From the NCBI RefSeq assembly GCF_001552475.1, contig NZ_BCRG01000013.1, positions 49,161-113,160 of the forward strand: a stretch of 64,000 bases of DNA, written 5' to 3'. The translations under genes and the position numbers were made by a program. This document shows positions 16,606 to 24,909 of the stretch, piece by piece. The notes below the pieces were generated by a model that saw only the letters and a list, made by a program, of their open reading frames with translations, did not search any database and had not been told where the DNA came from. Each line of letters begins with the position of its first letter. The stretch's first letter is position 1. The stretch comes from Microbacterium oleivorans NBRC 103075 (GTDB lineage Bacteria; Actinomycetota; Actinomycetes; Actinomycetales; Microbacteriaceae).

Positions 16606-17550
16606 TCAGCCACGGGCGAAGCGATCGGCCGCCGCCGAGGCGATCGCGACGGCGCCGGGACCGCCGTGCCCCTCGTCCTCGAGGATGTGCAGCTCGCTCC
16701 CCGGCCAGGCGCGGTGCAGGCGCCACGGGGTGACGGCAGGGCCGCTGACGTCGAGCCGGCCGTGGATGAGGACGCCCGGGATGCCGACGAGCCGGTCCAT
16801 CCGCTCGAGGATGGGCGCGTCGAGGAAGCAGTCCTGTGACCAGTAGTGGGTGACGAGGGTGGCGAAGTTCGCCCGCATCCGCTCGTCGTCGTGGAGGGGG
16901 CCGGGACCTGCCCAGGGCGAGAGCGCGATGTGCGCGGACTCCCAGGCGTCCCACGCGTCCGCGGCCCGGGCGCGGACTGCCGGATCGGGGTCGCGCAGCA
17001 TCCGCGCGTAGGCCTCGACCACCCGCTCCCCCGGCGGGACCAGCGCGGCGAGCTCCGCCCACGCCTCGGGGAAGATGCGGCCGACACCCTCGGTGATCCA
17101 GTCGATCTCGTCGCTGGCTCCCGAGGTGACGGCGAGGAGGATGACCTCGGTCACCCGCTCGGGGTGCGCCTGCGCGTACGCGAGGGCGAGGGTCGATCCC
17201 CACGAGACGCCGTAGACGAGCCAGCGGTCGATGCCGAGGTGCTCACGGAGCGCCTCGATGTCGGCGATGAGCGCACCGGTCGTGTTGGTGTCGAGGTGCT
17301 CGAGGTCGTCGATCGCCCAGGGGGTGCTGGCGCCGCATCCGCGCTGGTCGAACCCGACGATCCGGTACCGCTCGGGGTCGAACACGCGCCGGTAGCCGCC
17401 CGGCCCGAGGCCGCCGCCGGGCCCGCCGTGGAGGTACAGCGCGCCGCGACCCGCGTCGGATCCGGACACCTCCCAGTGGAGGCGGGCGCCGTGGGGGCGG
17501 TCCAACATTCCGGACGCGTGGGGCTCGATCGGGGGATGCACGCGGGGCAC
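16606..17550 (-). CDS. pip: proline iminopeptidase (alpha/beta hydrolase, S33)
   Basis: 314-aa cytoplasmic peptidase that removes N-terminal proline. Oxyanion loop LHGGPGGGLGPG, FDQRGCGASTPW, nucleophile elbow GVSWGS and the histidine in EDEGHGGPG are all typical of family S33 prolyl aminopeptidases. The start is uncertain: GTG at 17550 or the in-frame GTG at 17541, which lies seven bases after a TAGCGT hexamer. A monocistronic minus-strand gene; a dispersed palindromic element lies just upstream. Confidence 0.88.
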   Translation of the reverse strand: MPRVHPPIEPHASGMLDRPHGARLHWEVSGSDAGRGALYLHGGPGGGLGPGGYRRVFDPERYRIVGFDQRGCGASTPWAIDDLEHLDTNTTGALIADIEALREHLGIDRWLVYGVSWGSTLALAYAQAHPERVTEVILLAVTSGASDEIDWITEGVGRIFPEAWAELAALVPPGERVVEAYARMLRDPDPAVRARAADAWDAWESAHIALSPWAGPGPLHDDERMRANFATLVTHYWSQDCFLDAPILERMDRLVGIPGVLIHGRLDVSGPAVTPWRLHRAWPGSELHILEDEGHGGPGAVAIASAAADRFARG

Positions 17551-17586
17551 GCTACCAGCCGGGTGCGGCGCGGCATCCGTGCGCCG

Positions 17587-17658
17587 GATTCGGAGATCAG
17601 AGCCGGATTCGGATGCGGCACCGGTTGCTCATCCGAATCGGAGGCACATCTCCGAATC
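17587..17658. repeat. 72-bp nested palindromic element, copy A
   Basis: The outer arms are GATTCGGAGAT (17587-17597) and its complement (17648-17658). Inner arms GATTCGGAT start 19 bp inside on the left, and GAATC ends 19 bp inside on the right, leaving an inner span of 34 bp. The same geometry recurs at 23130-23201 and 51478-51549. Read on the minus strand it begins GATTCGGAGATGTGC like the other two copies, so this copy is inverted relative to them. It lies between two minus-strand genes. Confidence 0.9.
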
Positions 17659-17669
17659 TACGACGTGGG

Positions 17670-18701
17670 TCAGAGCCGGCGGAGGGCGGCGACGACCTCG
17701 TCCTCCCAGCGGCGGGCCGCGGGAAGCGCGCCGACGTAGATCGGGGTGTCGTGGGTCACACCGAGGTAGCGCGTGGCGCTCGCGTCGACGCCCGCCTCTC
17801 GGAGCTTTTTGGCATAGGTCGCGCCGTCGCGGCGGAGCGGGTCGTACTCGGCCGTCAAGACCACCGCCGGCGGCAAGCCCGCGTGCGAGGCGGCGCGCAT
17901 GGGCGACGCGTACTGCTCGTGCGCGCGACTCCGGTCGCCGAGGTACGTGCGGGCGACGGAGCGGAGCTCCCGCAGCGCGACGAGGGCCGGGATGCCGAGG
18001 GCGTACGTCGCGCGCAGGTCGATCCACCGCCCGGTGAGGTCGGTGACGGGCACCTCGAGAATCTGCAGGGTCGCCTGTCGCGTACCGCGATCGCGGTTGA
18101 GGAGGGTGAGGGATGCCGCGAGGCATCCCCCCGCCGACGCACCGTTGAGGCCGATCCGATCCGGATCGATGCCGAGCTCGGCGGCGTGCGCGTGGAGCCA
18201 TACCCACGCGGCGTGCGCCTGCTCGATCTGCGTCGGGTACCGGTGCTCGGGCGCGAGCGAGTAGCCCACGGCGACCAGCACGACGCCTGAGCGGTCGGCG
18301 CGACGGCGGCAGGAGGCATCTGCCGTCGGGTAGTCGATGCCGCCGATGCGGAACGCTCCGCCACCGATCACGAGGCACGCGGGGGCGGGTATCGGCGCGG
18401 TCGCGGGACGGTAGATGCGAAGGCGGACGTCGGGATGGCCGTCGACCGGCACCGTGACGTCGGTGGTCTCCATGTCGGGACCCGGGATGCCGGCTGTGCG
18501 CAGCTCCATGCGGTCCCAGTTGAGCGCCGCTCGGCGGTGGCGCTCGCGCGGTGTCAGCGCCTTCTTCCCCGAAGCCGAGGCCGATGCCGTGGCTGCCGGC
18601 TTCTCGGGGCGGAACCGCGCGGTGAGGTCCTGCCACGCCTTCTTCGCCAGGTAGCGGCGGTGCGTCCGCAGACGCTCACGGAAGAACGGATCCAGCGGCA
18701 T
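17670..18701 (-). CDS. alpha/beta hydrolase fold-3 (hormone-sensitive-lipase-like) esterase
   Basis: 343 aa. The nucleophile motif is GASAGG, and the acid/base part lies in LTAEYDPLRRDG and GVTHDTP. The oxyanion HGGG motif of this family reads IGGGAF, so the histidine is replaced. A basic N-terminal extension (about 75 residues with an Ala/Ser-rich stretch) precedes the catalytic domain, without a signal peptide. GGGGGAGG lies just before the ATG. The natural ester substrate is unknown. Confidence 0.85.
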   Translation of the reverse strand: MPLDPFFRERLRTHRRYLAKKAWQDLTARFRPEKPAATASASASGKKALTPRERHRRAALNWDRMELRTAGIPGPDMETTDVTVPVDGHPDVRLRIYRPATAPIPAPACLVIGGGAFRIGGIDYPTADASCRRRADRSGVVLVAVGYSLAPEHRYPTQIEQAHAAWVWLHAHAAELGIDPDRIGLNGASAGGCLAASLTLLNRDRGTRQATLQILEVPVTDLTGRWIDLRATYALGIPALVALRELRSVARTYLGDRSRAHEQYASPMRAASHAGLPPAVVLTAEYDPLRRDGATYAKKLREAGVDASATRYLGVTHDTPIYVGALPAARRWEDEVVAALRRL

Positions 18702-18745
18702 GGGCCTCCCCCTCGTCGGTTCGAGCGTATCCCCGCCGGGAACGA

Positions 18746-18775
18746 CGAAGCCCCCGTCCGAGGACGGGGGCTTCG
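18746..18775 (-). terminator. terminator of the rpmB-rpmG-rpsN operon
   Basis: Perfect 14-bp complementary arms (CGAAGCCCCCGTCC) with GA between them, effectively a 13-bp stem closed by a four-base loop. It lies 17 bp after the rpsN stop on the minus strand. No T-run is present. Confidence 0.85.
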
Positions 18776-18791
18776 CACGAGTGCTGAGTGC

Positions 18792-19097
18792 TTACCAGCT
18801 CGACTTGGTCACGCCGGGCAGCTCGCCACGGTGTGCCATCTCGCGGAAGCGGACACGCGAGATGCCGAACTTCGACAGGTGGCCGCGGGGGCGTCCGTCG
18901 ATGGCGTCGCGGTTGCGCAGGCGAACCGGCGACGCGTTGCGGGGAAGCTTCTGCAGGCCGACACGAGCGGCCTCGCGGGCCTCGTCGGTCGCGTTCGGGT
19001 CCACGAGGGTCTTCTTCAGCTCGGCACGCTTCTCGGCGTAACGGGCGACGATGACCTCGCGCTGGTTGTTGCGCGCGATCTTGCTCTTCTTCGCCAT
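18792..19097 (-). CDS. rpsN: 30S ribosomal protein S14, zinc-free long form
   Basis: 101 aa, the length of the C-minus S14 type. The CxxC pairs of the short zinc-binding paralogue are absent, and the C-terminal block [36 protein letters not shown] is intact (first and last residues here of the universally conserved region). It binds 16S rRNA in the 30S head. Third gene of the L28-L33-S14 operon, 4 bp after rpmG. Confidence 0.97.
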   Translation of the reverse strand: MAKKSKIARNNQREVIVARYAEKRAELKKTLVDPNATDEAREAARVGLQKLPRNASPVRLRNRDAIDGRPRGHLSKFGISRVRFREMAHRGELPGVTKSSW

Positions 19098-19101
19098 GCG
19101 A

Positions 19102-19272
19102 TCAGCGCTCCTCTCGGAATTCGACGTGCTTGCGGATCACCGGGTCGTACTTCTTGAGCACGATGCGGTCGGGGTTGTTGCGGCGGTTCTTGCGCGTCAC
19201 GTAGGTGTACCCCGTGCCGGCGGTCGAGCGCAGCTTGATGATCGGACGTACGTCCTGAGCCTTCTTGGCCAT
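19102..19272 (-). CDS. rpmG: 50S ribosomal protein L33, zinc-free form
   Basis: 56 aa beginning [19 protein letters not shown] and ending in FREER. All four cysteines of zinc-type L33 are absent, so it is the C-minus paralogue. The ATG overlaps the last base of the rpmB stop codon (TAATG), showing tight coupling. A component of the 50S subunit near the E site. Confidence 0.97.
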   Translation of the reverse strand: MAKKAQDVRPIIKLRSTAGTGYTYVTRKNRRNNPDRIVLKKYDPVIRKHVEFREER

Positions 19273-19508
19273 TAGAGCTTCACACCCTTCGCAAGGAGGT
19301 CCTTCACGACCGACTCGATGCCACGGGCGTCGATGACCTTGATGCCCTTAGCCGAGACGTTCAGCGTGATCTTGCGACCAAGCGAAGCGACGAAGTAGGT
19401 CTTCTTCTGCACGTTCGGGTCGAAGCGGCGCTTCGTCCGGCGGTGCGAGTGCGAGATGTTGTGACCGAAGCCGGGAACAGCTCCAGTCACCTGGCACACT
19501 GCTGCCAT
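19272..19508 (-). CDS. rpmB: 50S ribosomal protein L28
   Basis: 78 aa with the L28 signature [17 protein letters not shown] and the C-terminal block [15 protein letters not shown]. Only one cysteine (Cys5) is left of the zinc site, so this is a zinc-independent form. GGAGA lies upstream of the ATG. First gene of the operon. The 170 bp upstream contain a TAGACT -10-like hexamer near 19655 on the minus strand and two small hairpins, but no recognisable Zur box. Confidence 0.96.
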   Translation of the reverse strand: MAAVCQVTGAVPGFGHNISHSHRRTKRRFDPNVQKKTYFVASLGRKITLNVSAKGIKVIDARGIESVVKDLLAKGVKL

Positions 19509-19680
19509 AGTGATTTCTCCTTAGTACCGTGACACCGGACGGTGCCACCCAAGATCCCTTGTCTGCACCCCGCGCCCGGACACGGCTGTAGGCCGTCTTC
19601 TGAGAGCGGGATGCGAACTGCGTGCTGGAGTGCGCGCAGACGAAGAGTCAGTCTAGCACGGCCGGGCGTGTCGGCTTGAC

Positions 19681-20319
19681 TCAGCCGGCATCCGACACTG
19701 CCGCCACGACCTCGTCGTAGGTCGCCTCGGGGTCGTCCATGAGGCGCGCGGTCACCGCTGCGTGCGCCCGCGTGTACGGACCGCCCGTCGCGAGCGCCCA
19801 CTCGACCTGCGGACGGCCGGGCTCGCCGATCGTCGCGAAGGCCTCGCTCAGGCTCCGCCGGGTGTCGTCCTCGCCGCGCGCGAACTGCGTCGCCAGGGTC
19901 GTCGCGAGAGCGGATGCCTCGCCTGCCGGCACGTGCCGAGCTGCGGTGCGCCACGCAACGCGCGCGACGGAGTCGTCGGCATCCGTCAGCAGTTCGCTCG
20001 TGATCGCGGGCCAGACGCGCGGTCCACCGATCTTCGACATCGTGTGCAGCGCCTGCGCGCGGATCTGCGCCCCGCGGGAGCGGAGTTCAGCGATGAGCTG
20101 GTCGAGGACCTCGTCGGCGTCGTGGCGGGTCAGCGCCCACGTCAGCATCTCGCGGACGAGGAACTGCGGCTCGATGCGGCACTGGGCGACGAGCACCGGG
20201 ACGTACTCCGGCTGCGGGTAGGTGCCGGCCGTCATCGCCGCCTGCACGCGCGACGATGGGTCGAGCGAGGTGAGCGCCGCCTCGAGGCGGTCTGCGGCAG
20301 AAGTCTCGGTCACGGTCAC
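19681..20319 (-). CDS. HEAT-repeat protein
   Basis: 212 aa, almost all alpha-helical, with four to five HEAT/armadillo-type helical pairs (for instance LIAELRSRGAQIRAQALHTM and LLTDADDSVARVAWRTAARH). Such domains are scaffolds for protein or DNA binding; some act with DNA glycosylases, and here a glycosylase gene lies just to the right on the same strand. No catalytic residues were seen. A GTG start is used; a second in-frame GTG follows three codons later. Confidence 0.75.
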   Translation of the reverse strand: MTVTETSAADRLEAALTSLDPSSRVQAAMTAGTYPQPEYVPVLVAQCRIEPQFLVREMLTWALTRHDADEVLDQLIAELRSRGAQIRAQALHTMSKIGGPRVWPAITSELLTDADDSVARVAWRTAARHVPAGEASALATTLATQFARGEDDTRRSLSEAFATIGEPGRPQVEWALATGGPYTRAHAAVTARLMDDPEATYDEVVAAVSDAG

Positions 20320-20438
20320 CTCACGGGGTCAGGGGGGATGCGGCATCCCACATCTTCGGCAACGTCAGGGCCCGTGCGGGTGTTCCCGAGCCGGCGCCCG
20401 AGCGGATATCGGCGCTCCCGCGGACGAATGCGCCCGCC

Positions 20439-20492
20439 ATCCCCGCGCGCACGCAGATCCCCGCGCGCACGCAGATCTCCGCGCGCACGCGA
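20439..20492. repeat. three tandem copies of an 18-bp unit
   Basis: ATCCCCGCGCGCACGCAG occurs at 20439-20456 and 20457-20474, and once more with three changes at 20475-20492. It lies immediately downstream of the glycosylase stop codon. GC-rich tandem repeats like this are prone to slippage. No function is evident. Confidence 0.85.
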
Positions 20493-20494
20493 CC

Positions 20495-21160
20495 TCAGCC
20501 GGCGGCGTCCTGCGCGCCGCGGCCCCAGCGGAAAGCCGATACCGTCGGGTCGCCCGGGATCCAGAAGCGCCACGGGAAGGCATCCGTCCCGGCGACCCCC
20601 GCTACGCCGACGCGGGGCCCTGTCGCTATCTCGGCCAGCGGCTCCGCGGGCAGAAACAGCCGCGCACTCGCGCCCGCCCGCTCCTCCCCCGTGATCGCAT
20701 CGATGCCGTCGTGGACGGGATGCCGGAGCCCCACCGCTTCGCCGAGGCGTCCCGGTCCGCGGGCCAGGTCGCGCGCGGTGCGCGCGGCGGGCCGGCGGAT
20801 GTGCGCGGCATCCGCACCTTCGACGATCTCGCCGCCGCGCAGCAGGATTCCGCCCGCCACGCCCTCGGGACCGCACACGACGTTGACGCACGAGTGGATG
20901 CCGTGGCTCAAGTACACGTACAGATGCCCGGGCTCGCCCCACATCGTCGCGTTGCGGGCGGTCTGCCCCATCCGCGCGTGCGAACCGGGGTCGGCCAGGG
21001 GGCCCGTGCCCTGCCCGTGATAGGCCTCGACCTCGGTGATCCGGACGGCGACGACGCCGTCCGTGGTCGTCACCCGCAGCTCACCGCCCAGCAGCGTCGG
21101 CGCCACCTCGGCGGGCAGGCCGGCCAGCGCCTCCCGCGTCGCCGGACGGGGCGCGGTCAC
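20495..21160 (-). CDS. DNA-3-methyladenine glycosylase (MPG/AAG type)
   Basis: 221-aa base-excision repair enzyme that removes alkylated purines. Family blocks present: VRITEVEAYHGQGTGPLADPG (catalytic Glu in TEVEAY), GHLYVYLSHGIHSCVNVV and the C-terminal GVAGTDAFPWRFWI. The GTG at 21160 overlaps the stop of the upstream gene by four bases; a longer frame exists but lacks homology. Last gene of the zur-permease-TIGR03943 overlapping chain. Confidence 0.9.
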   Translation of the reverse strand: MTAPRPATREALAGLPAEVAPTLLGGELRVTTTDGVVAVRITEVEAYHGQGTGPLADPGSHARMGQTARNATMWGEPGHLYVYLSHGIHSCVNVVCGPEGVAGGILLRGGEIVEGADAAHIRRPAARTARDLARGPGRLGEAVGLRHPVHDGIDAITGEERAGASARLFLPAEPLAEIATGPRVGVAGVAGTDAFPWRFWIPGDPTVSAFRWGRGAQDAAG

Positions 21161-22545
21161 AATGACGGCGCCTTCCGACACCACGCCACGTCGAAGCCGT
21201 CGATGGTCGTGATCTGCTTCCCGTCGAGCCCGTAGATCCGGGTTTCGAGCTTCTTCGGCAGGGGCAGCGTGTACCCGTCGTAGGGGTTGTCGACGACGTC
21301 GGGCGCGACGACGAGGGCGGCGTACCGACCGCTCGGCGACACGCACGTCTGCAGGAGGCCGTCCGCCGGGTCGACCTGCGCGACGACGCTCGTCGTGCCG
21401 GCGGCATCCACCCGCGTGACGGCCGTCGCGAGAGGCGTCATCCCGTCGAACGGGGTGAGGGCGCGGAGCGTCGACCCGTCGGACAGCGCCAGGACCGATC
21501 CGGTCTGGCCGAGCTCCGCGGGAGTCGGCGGCGGGGCCTTCTCCTTCGCCGAGGCGAGGTCGATGACCGCCGGCCCGTCGATGCGCTCGATGTACGCGGT
21601 CGTGCCCGAGATGTCGTCGATGCCCGCGGCGTTCCCGAGCTCGACGGGAGGGGCGCCCGCCGACGAGACGAGGCTCAGCGCACCGTCGAAGGTCAGCATG
21701 AGGATGGTGTCGGTCCCGGGCACGAAACGCCAGTCCTCGACGCGCGGGTCCGCGCCGGTCACCTTGATCTCGGCGGGCTTCGCGGCCGGATCGGCCGTCG
21801 ACCCGGTGAAGAGGAGACTCTCACGACCACCGGATGCCGAGATGTCGGCATCCGTGAAGGTGTAGCCGATCGTGTTGCCGCGCTCCGCGCTCTGCAGGTT
21901 CGTCACGACACCCTTGCCGGGCAGAGCGAGCTCCTGCGGTCCCGACCCATCGGTGCGGGTGACGATCAAGTGCGAGACGCCGTCCTTGAGCGTCGAGACC
22001 ACGAGGTGCGCCGCCGTCGCACGGAAGTCCTCGATGTGCTCGTTCTCGAAGACGGGCTCGTTGTCGCCGTCGAGACCGACTCGGTAGATCTTGTCGCCGC
22101 CGGAACTCCGCTCCAGGACGTACGAGTGGAGCTTCGGCGTCGAGAACGACTCCTCGACCGTCGAGGTCGGCCCCCCGCCGAGACCCGCCAGCCGGTCGAT
22201 GCGGATCGAGTAGGTCGTCTGGTCCCACAGCGGATCGGTGAAGCGGATGCCGACGCTGCGCCCCGAAGTATCGACGGTGAACTTCGCCGCCGGCGTGACG
22301 GTGACCTGTGCGGCATCCACCTTCTTCAGCGACTGCGTCGTCTCCAAGATGAGCCGGGAGCCGGACGAGCTGACAGCCGCCGCGACATCGGACTGCACGG
22401 AAGTGACGCGCGGTCCCTGCAGCGTCGTCACGACACCGCCCGCGAGCGCCACCACGCCCAGCACCGCCACCACCGCGAGCACGCGCACCGAGAAGCCGCG
22501 CGCCTTCCGCCGTTGGCGTTGGGCCCGCCGCCCGTCAGAACTCAT
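21157..22545 (-). CDS. membrane-anchored beta-rich protein of unknown function
   Basis: 462 aa. A basic start, one transmembrane helix (about residues 20-42), then a long extracytoplasmic part with repeated beta segments resembling propeller blades (for example KDGVSHLIVTRTDGSG and YAALVVAPDV). No enzyme motif was seen. Two cysteines near the C-terminal half could form a disulfide. It overlaps the TIGR03943 gene by 11 bp upstream and mpg by 4 bp downstream, so it belongs to the same transcript as zur; a role in metal or envelope stress is inferred only from that. Confidence 0.7.
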   Translation of the reverse strand: MSSDGRRAQRQRRKARGFSVRVLAVVAVLGVVALAGGVVTTLQGPRVTSVQSDVAAAVSSSGSRLILETTQSLKKVDAAQVTVTPAAKFTVDTSGRSVGIRFTDPLWDQTTYSIRIDRLAGLGGGPTSTVEESFSTPKLHSYVLERSSGGDKIYRVGLDGDNEPVFENEHIEDFRATAAHLVVSTLKDGVSHLIVTRTDGSGPQELALPGKGVVTNLQSAERGNTIGYTFTDADISASGGRESLLFTGSTADPAAKPAEIKVTGADPRVEDWRFVPGTDTILMLTFDGALSLVSSAGAPPVELGNAAGIDDISGTTAYIERIDGPAVIDLASAKEKAPPPTPAELGQTGSVLALSDGSTLRALTPFDGMTPLATAVTRVDAAGTTSVVAQVDPADGLLQTCVSPSGRYAALVVAPDVVDNPYDGYTLPLPKKLETRIYGLDGKQITTIDGFDVAWCRKAPSL

Positions 22546-23446
22546 ACGGGTCCTTGGGCTGGGCGACGGGCTTCACCGAGGCTGCCTTGACCTCGAGCTG
22601 GCCGTTCACGTCGCGGATCGTCCCCGTCACGGTGACCCACTGGCCGTTGCTCGGAACGTCGTCGGCCGCGATGGGCAAGCTCGCGGGCTGCGCGTCGATG
22701 ACGCAGTGCGTGATGATGAGCCGCGTCAGGTCGAACCCGCCCTTGCCGGGTGCGACGAAGCCCGTCAGCGAGATCTCGGTGCCGTCGAAGAGTTCGGGGT
22801 CGGTGGCCGTGGCGAACACGCTCGCCCAGTCGCCGATCCCGAACGAGGCGGTGTCGCCCGTGATGGCGAGTGCGACCGTGTCGGAGCCTTGGAAGAGCGG
22901 TGCTGCTCCGGTCGTGCGCGAGGCCGCGAGCTCCGCCGAGAGGGTCGCCGGCGGCACGACGAGCATGGTCCCGGCGACGCCGAGGGCGAGCACACCGCCC
23001 GCGATGGTCGCGGCGGTGCCGACGAGCTGACGCGGGCTCCGCGGCGCGTGATGGTGGGGGTCGTGGTCTTCGGTGCGGGAGTGCGCGTGCTCTCGTTGCG
23101 AGCGGCGCGAGCCGGCGGCATCCGCGGCGGATTCGGAGATGTGCGCCGGATTCGGATCGAAAGTGGCGCTCGGGTCCGAATCCGCAGAGGATCTCCGAAT
23201 CCCCGGCGCGGCGGGTGCCGGGGCATCGCCGTGATCGTGGCCGTGGTCCTCCGCCGCGCCCAGCGGCAGCAGAAAGCTCAGGACCGAGCCGACGAGCGCG
23301 AGAACGGCCATCGACACCGCGAACCACGACGACTCCGGGTTGATGTAGAGGCTCAGCCGGTCGGTCAGCGCGAGGGCGATGGTCAGGGCGGCGATGGATG
23401 CCACGGCCCCGACGCCCAGCATCCGGAACCACACGGTGTCACGCAA
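22535..23446 (-). CDS. TIGR03943-family protein (permease partner) carrying an in-frame repeat insertion
   Basis: 303 aa. Two transmembrane helices at the start, a hydrophilic His/Asp-rich loop (about residues 65-140), a third helix near 142-165, then a soluble C-terminal domain with the family blocks GFVAPGKGGFDLTRLIITHC and NGQWVTVTGTIRD. Partner of the adjacent CECGN permease. About 24 residues of the loop (DSDPSATFDPNPAHISES and flanks) are the translation of a 72-bp palindromic element at 23130-23201; the flanking loop sequence is His-rich (GHDHG, HSRTEDHDPHHH), suggesting a metal-binding linker split by the insertion. Overlaps both neighbours. Confidence 0.85.
   Translation of the reverse strand: MRDTVWFRMLGVGAVASIAALTIALALTDRLSLYINPESSWFAVSMAVLALVGSVLSFLLPLGAAEDHGHDHGDAPAPAAPGIRRSSADSDPSATFDPNPAHISESAADAAGSRRSQREHAHSRTEDHDPHHHAPRSPRQLVGTAATIAGGVLALGVAGTMLVVPPATLSAELAASRTTGAAPLFQGSDTVALAITGDTASFGIGDWASVFATATDPELFDGTEISLTGFVAPGKGGFDLTRLIITHCVIDAQPASLPIAADDVPSNGQWVTVTGTIRDVNGQLEVKAASVKPVAQPKDPYEF
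23130..23201. repeat. 72-bp nested palindromic element, copy B, inside a coding sequence
   Basis: Outer arms GATTCGGAGAT (23130-23140) and exact complement (23191-23201), extended by one G/C pair on each side; inner GATTCGGA begins at 23149 and inner GAATC ends at 23182, the same 19/34/19 spacing as copies A and C. It is a multiple of three long and free of stop codons in the frame used by the host gene. The equivalent minus-strand frame of copy C also reads a similar peptide. Confidence 0.92.
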
Positions 23447-24470
23447 GGAGGTTCACCACCCCTCCGATGGCCGCCGCCGCGAGGACGACTGCGGCCACGA
23501 GGACGCCGAGCACCCGGCCGCGGAAGGTGGTGCGGAGGAGCGCCAGCATCTTCACGTCGACGAGCGGCCCGACGAGGAGGAAGGCGACGATCGCGCCGGG
23601 CGTGAAGGTCGACGCGAACGACAGCGCGAAGAACGAGTCGACATTCGAGCAGATCGACACGATCATCGCGAGCATGATCATGGCCGCGATCGACAGCGCC
23701 GGGTTCGAGCCGATCGACAGCAGCACGTCGCGCGGCACGATCACCTGGACGGCGCCGGCGACGGCCGAGCCGATGATGAGGGCGGGCATGACGGCGCGCA
23801 GCTCGACGACGAACTGGGCGAGGCTCCGCCGCCCGCGGTCTCCGGTCACTCCCTGCTCGGCGAGGCACGCGTCGCGGAAGCGGTCGGTGATCAGAGCGTC
23901 GGGGTCGGGATGCCGGCTGTACAGCCATCCGATGACGTTCGCGATGAGGTACCCGCCGAGCAGGCGGGCGACGAGGATGCCGTCGTCGAAGCCGAACGCC
24001 TGGTGGGTCGTGATGATGACGATCGGGTTGACGATGGGCGCCGCGACGAGGAAGGTCAGCGTCTCGGCGACCGAGAAGCCGCGCATCATCAGCCCGCGGG
24101 CGAACGGGACGTTGCCGCACTCGCACACCGGGATGAGCATGCCGAGCAACGACAGGACGGCGCGACGACCCCAGGGGTTCCGCGGCATCCAGCGTTCGAT
24201 GACGCCCGGCGGAACCCACACCTGCACGACGATCGACAAGATGACGCCGAGCATGACGAACGGCAGCGACTCGATGAGGACGCTGAGCGCGAGGGTCAGC
24301 CCGTCCTGAGCGCGGGTGGGAAGCTCCGGCGACGGGCTCCAGAGCGCAACCCCGACGAGCGCGAGGACGGCGATGAATCCGAGGCCCAGCGCGAGAGCAC
24401 CTCGGCCGGCCGACCCCCGCACGGGGCCGGACGACGAGCGAGGTGCCGCGGGGCGGACCTCAGTCCGCAC
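23439..24470 (-). CDS. CECGN-type permease (DUF318/UPF0718 family)
   Basis: 343-aa membrane protein with about eight helices. The diagnostic PVCECGNVPFARGLM motif and the SNVDSFFALSFA segment identify the family, often encoded with a TIGR03943 protein and near Fur-type regulators, and thought to handle metal ions or related solutes. The start lies inside the end of zur (11-bp overlap), so its translation depends on zur. The substrate is unproven; zinc is suggested by the locus. Confidence 0.88.
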   Translation of the reverse strand: MRTEVRPAAPRSSSGPVRGSAGRGALALGLGFIAVLALVGVALWSPSPELPTRAQDGLTLALSVLIESLPFVMLGVILSIVVQVWVPPGVIERWMPRNPWGRRAVLSLLGMLIPVCECGNVPFARGLMMRGFSVAETLTFLVAAPIVNPIVIITTHQAFGFDDGILVARLLGGYLIANVIGWLYSRHPDPDALITDRFRDACLAEQGVTGDRGRRSLAQFVVELRAVMPALIIGSAVAGAVQVIVPRDVLLSIGSNPALSIAAMIMLAMIVSICSNVDSFFALSFASTFTPGAIVAFLLVGPLVDVKMLALLRTTFRGRVLGVLVAAVVLAAAAIGGVVNLLA

Positions 24471-24900
24471 GAGCCCCGGGCGCCGCGGGTTCGCGCCCCG
24501 CAGCGTGCGTCGCGAGTGCCGCGCACTCCGCGCAGGTGCCGAAGATGTCGACCACGTGCTCGGCGTCGGTAAATCCGTTCGCCGCTGCGGTGCGCTTCGC
24601 CCAGGTCTCGACCTCGTCGGCCTGGATCTCGACGGCCTTGCCGCACACGCGGCAGATCAGGTGGTGGTGGTGGCCGGTGCTGGCGCACGCGCGGTAGATC
24701 GCTTCGCCCTCGGGCGACTGCAGCTGGTCGGCCTCTCCGCTTGCGGCGAGGGTGGCGAGGGCGCGGTAGACGGTCGCGAGACCGATGCCGGTGTTCTCAT
24801 CGCGGAGCGCGGCGTGCAGATCCTGGGCGCTCACGAATCCCGGGGCGTCGGACAGTGCGGAGCGCACGCGCTCGCGCTGCCAGGTGTTGCGCTGGGCCAT
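24460..24900 (-). CDS. zur: Fur-family regulator, probable zinc uptake regulator
   Basis: 146 aa. Winged helix with LATVYRALATLAASGEADQ, the regulatory metal site region STGHHHHLICRVCG, and two structural CxxC pairs (CRVC and CAEC). Directly downstream of znuABC-like genes, which supports Zur rather than Fur. It should repress high-affinity zinc uptake when zinc is plentiful. A TAGAAT hexamer (complement of 24907-24912) is exactly six bases before the ATG, so zur probably also has its own leaderless promoter within the end of the permease gene. Confidence 0.88.
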   Translation of the reverse strand: MAQRNTWQRERVRSALSDAPGFVSAQDLHAALRDENTGIGLATVYRALATLAASGEADQLQSPEGEAIYRACASTGHHHHLICRVCGKAVEIQADEVETWAKRTAAANGFTDAEHVVDIFGTCAECAALATHAAGREPAAPGARAD

Positions 24901-24909
24901 GGCCGGATT

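Noticed and set aside
19509..19680. Zur box or attenuator before rpmB
   Set aside because: Only two short hairpins (ACGGC/GCCGT, CACCG/CGGTG) and a TAGACT hexamer were seen; no Zur-like palindrome and no clear structural motif of a known ribosomal leader.
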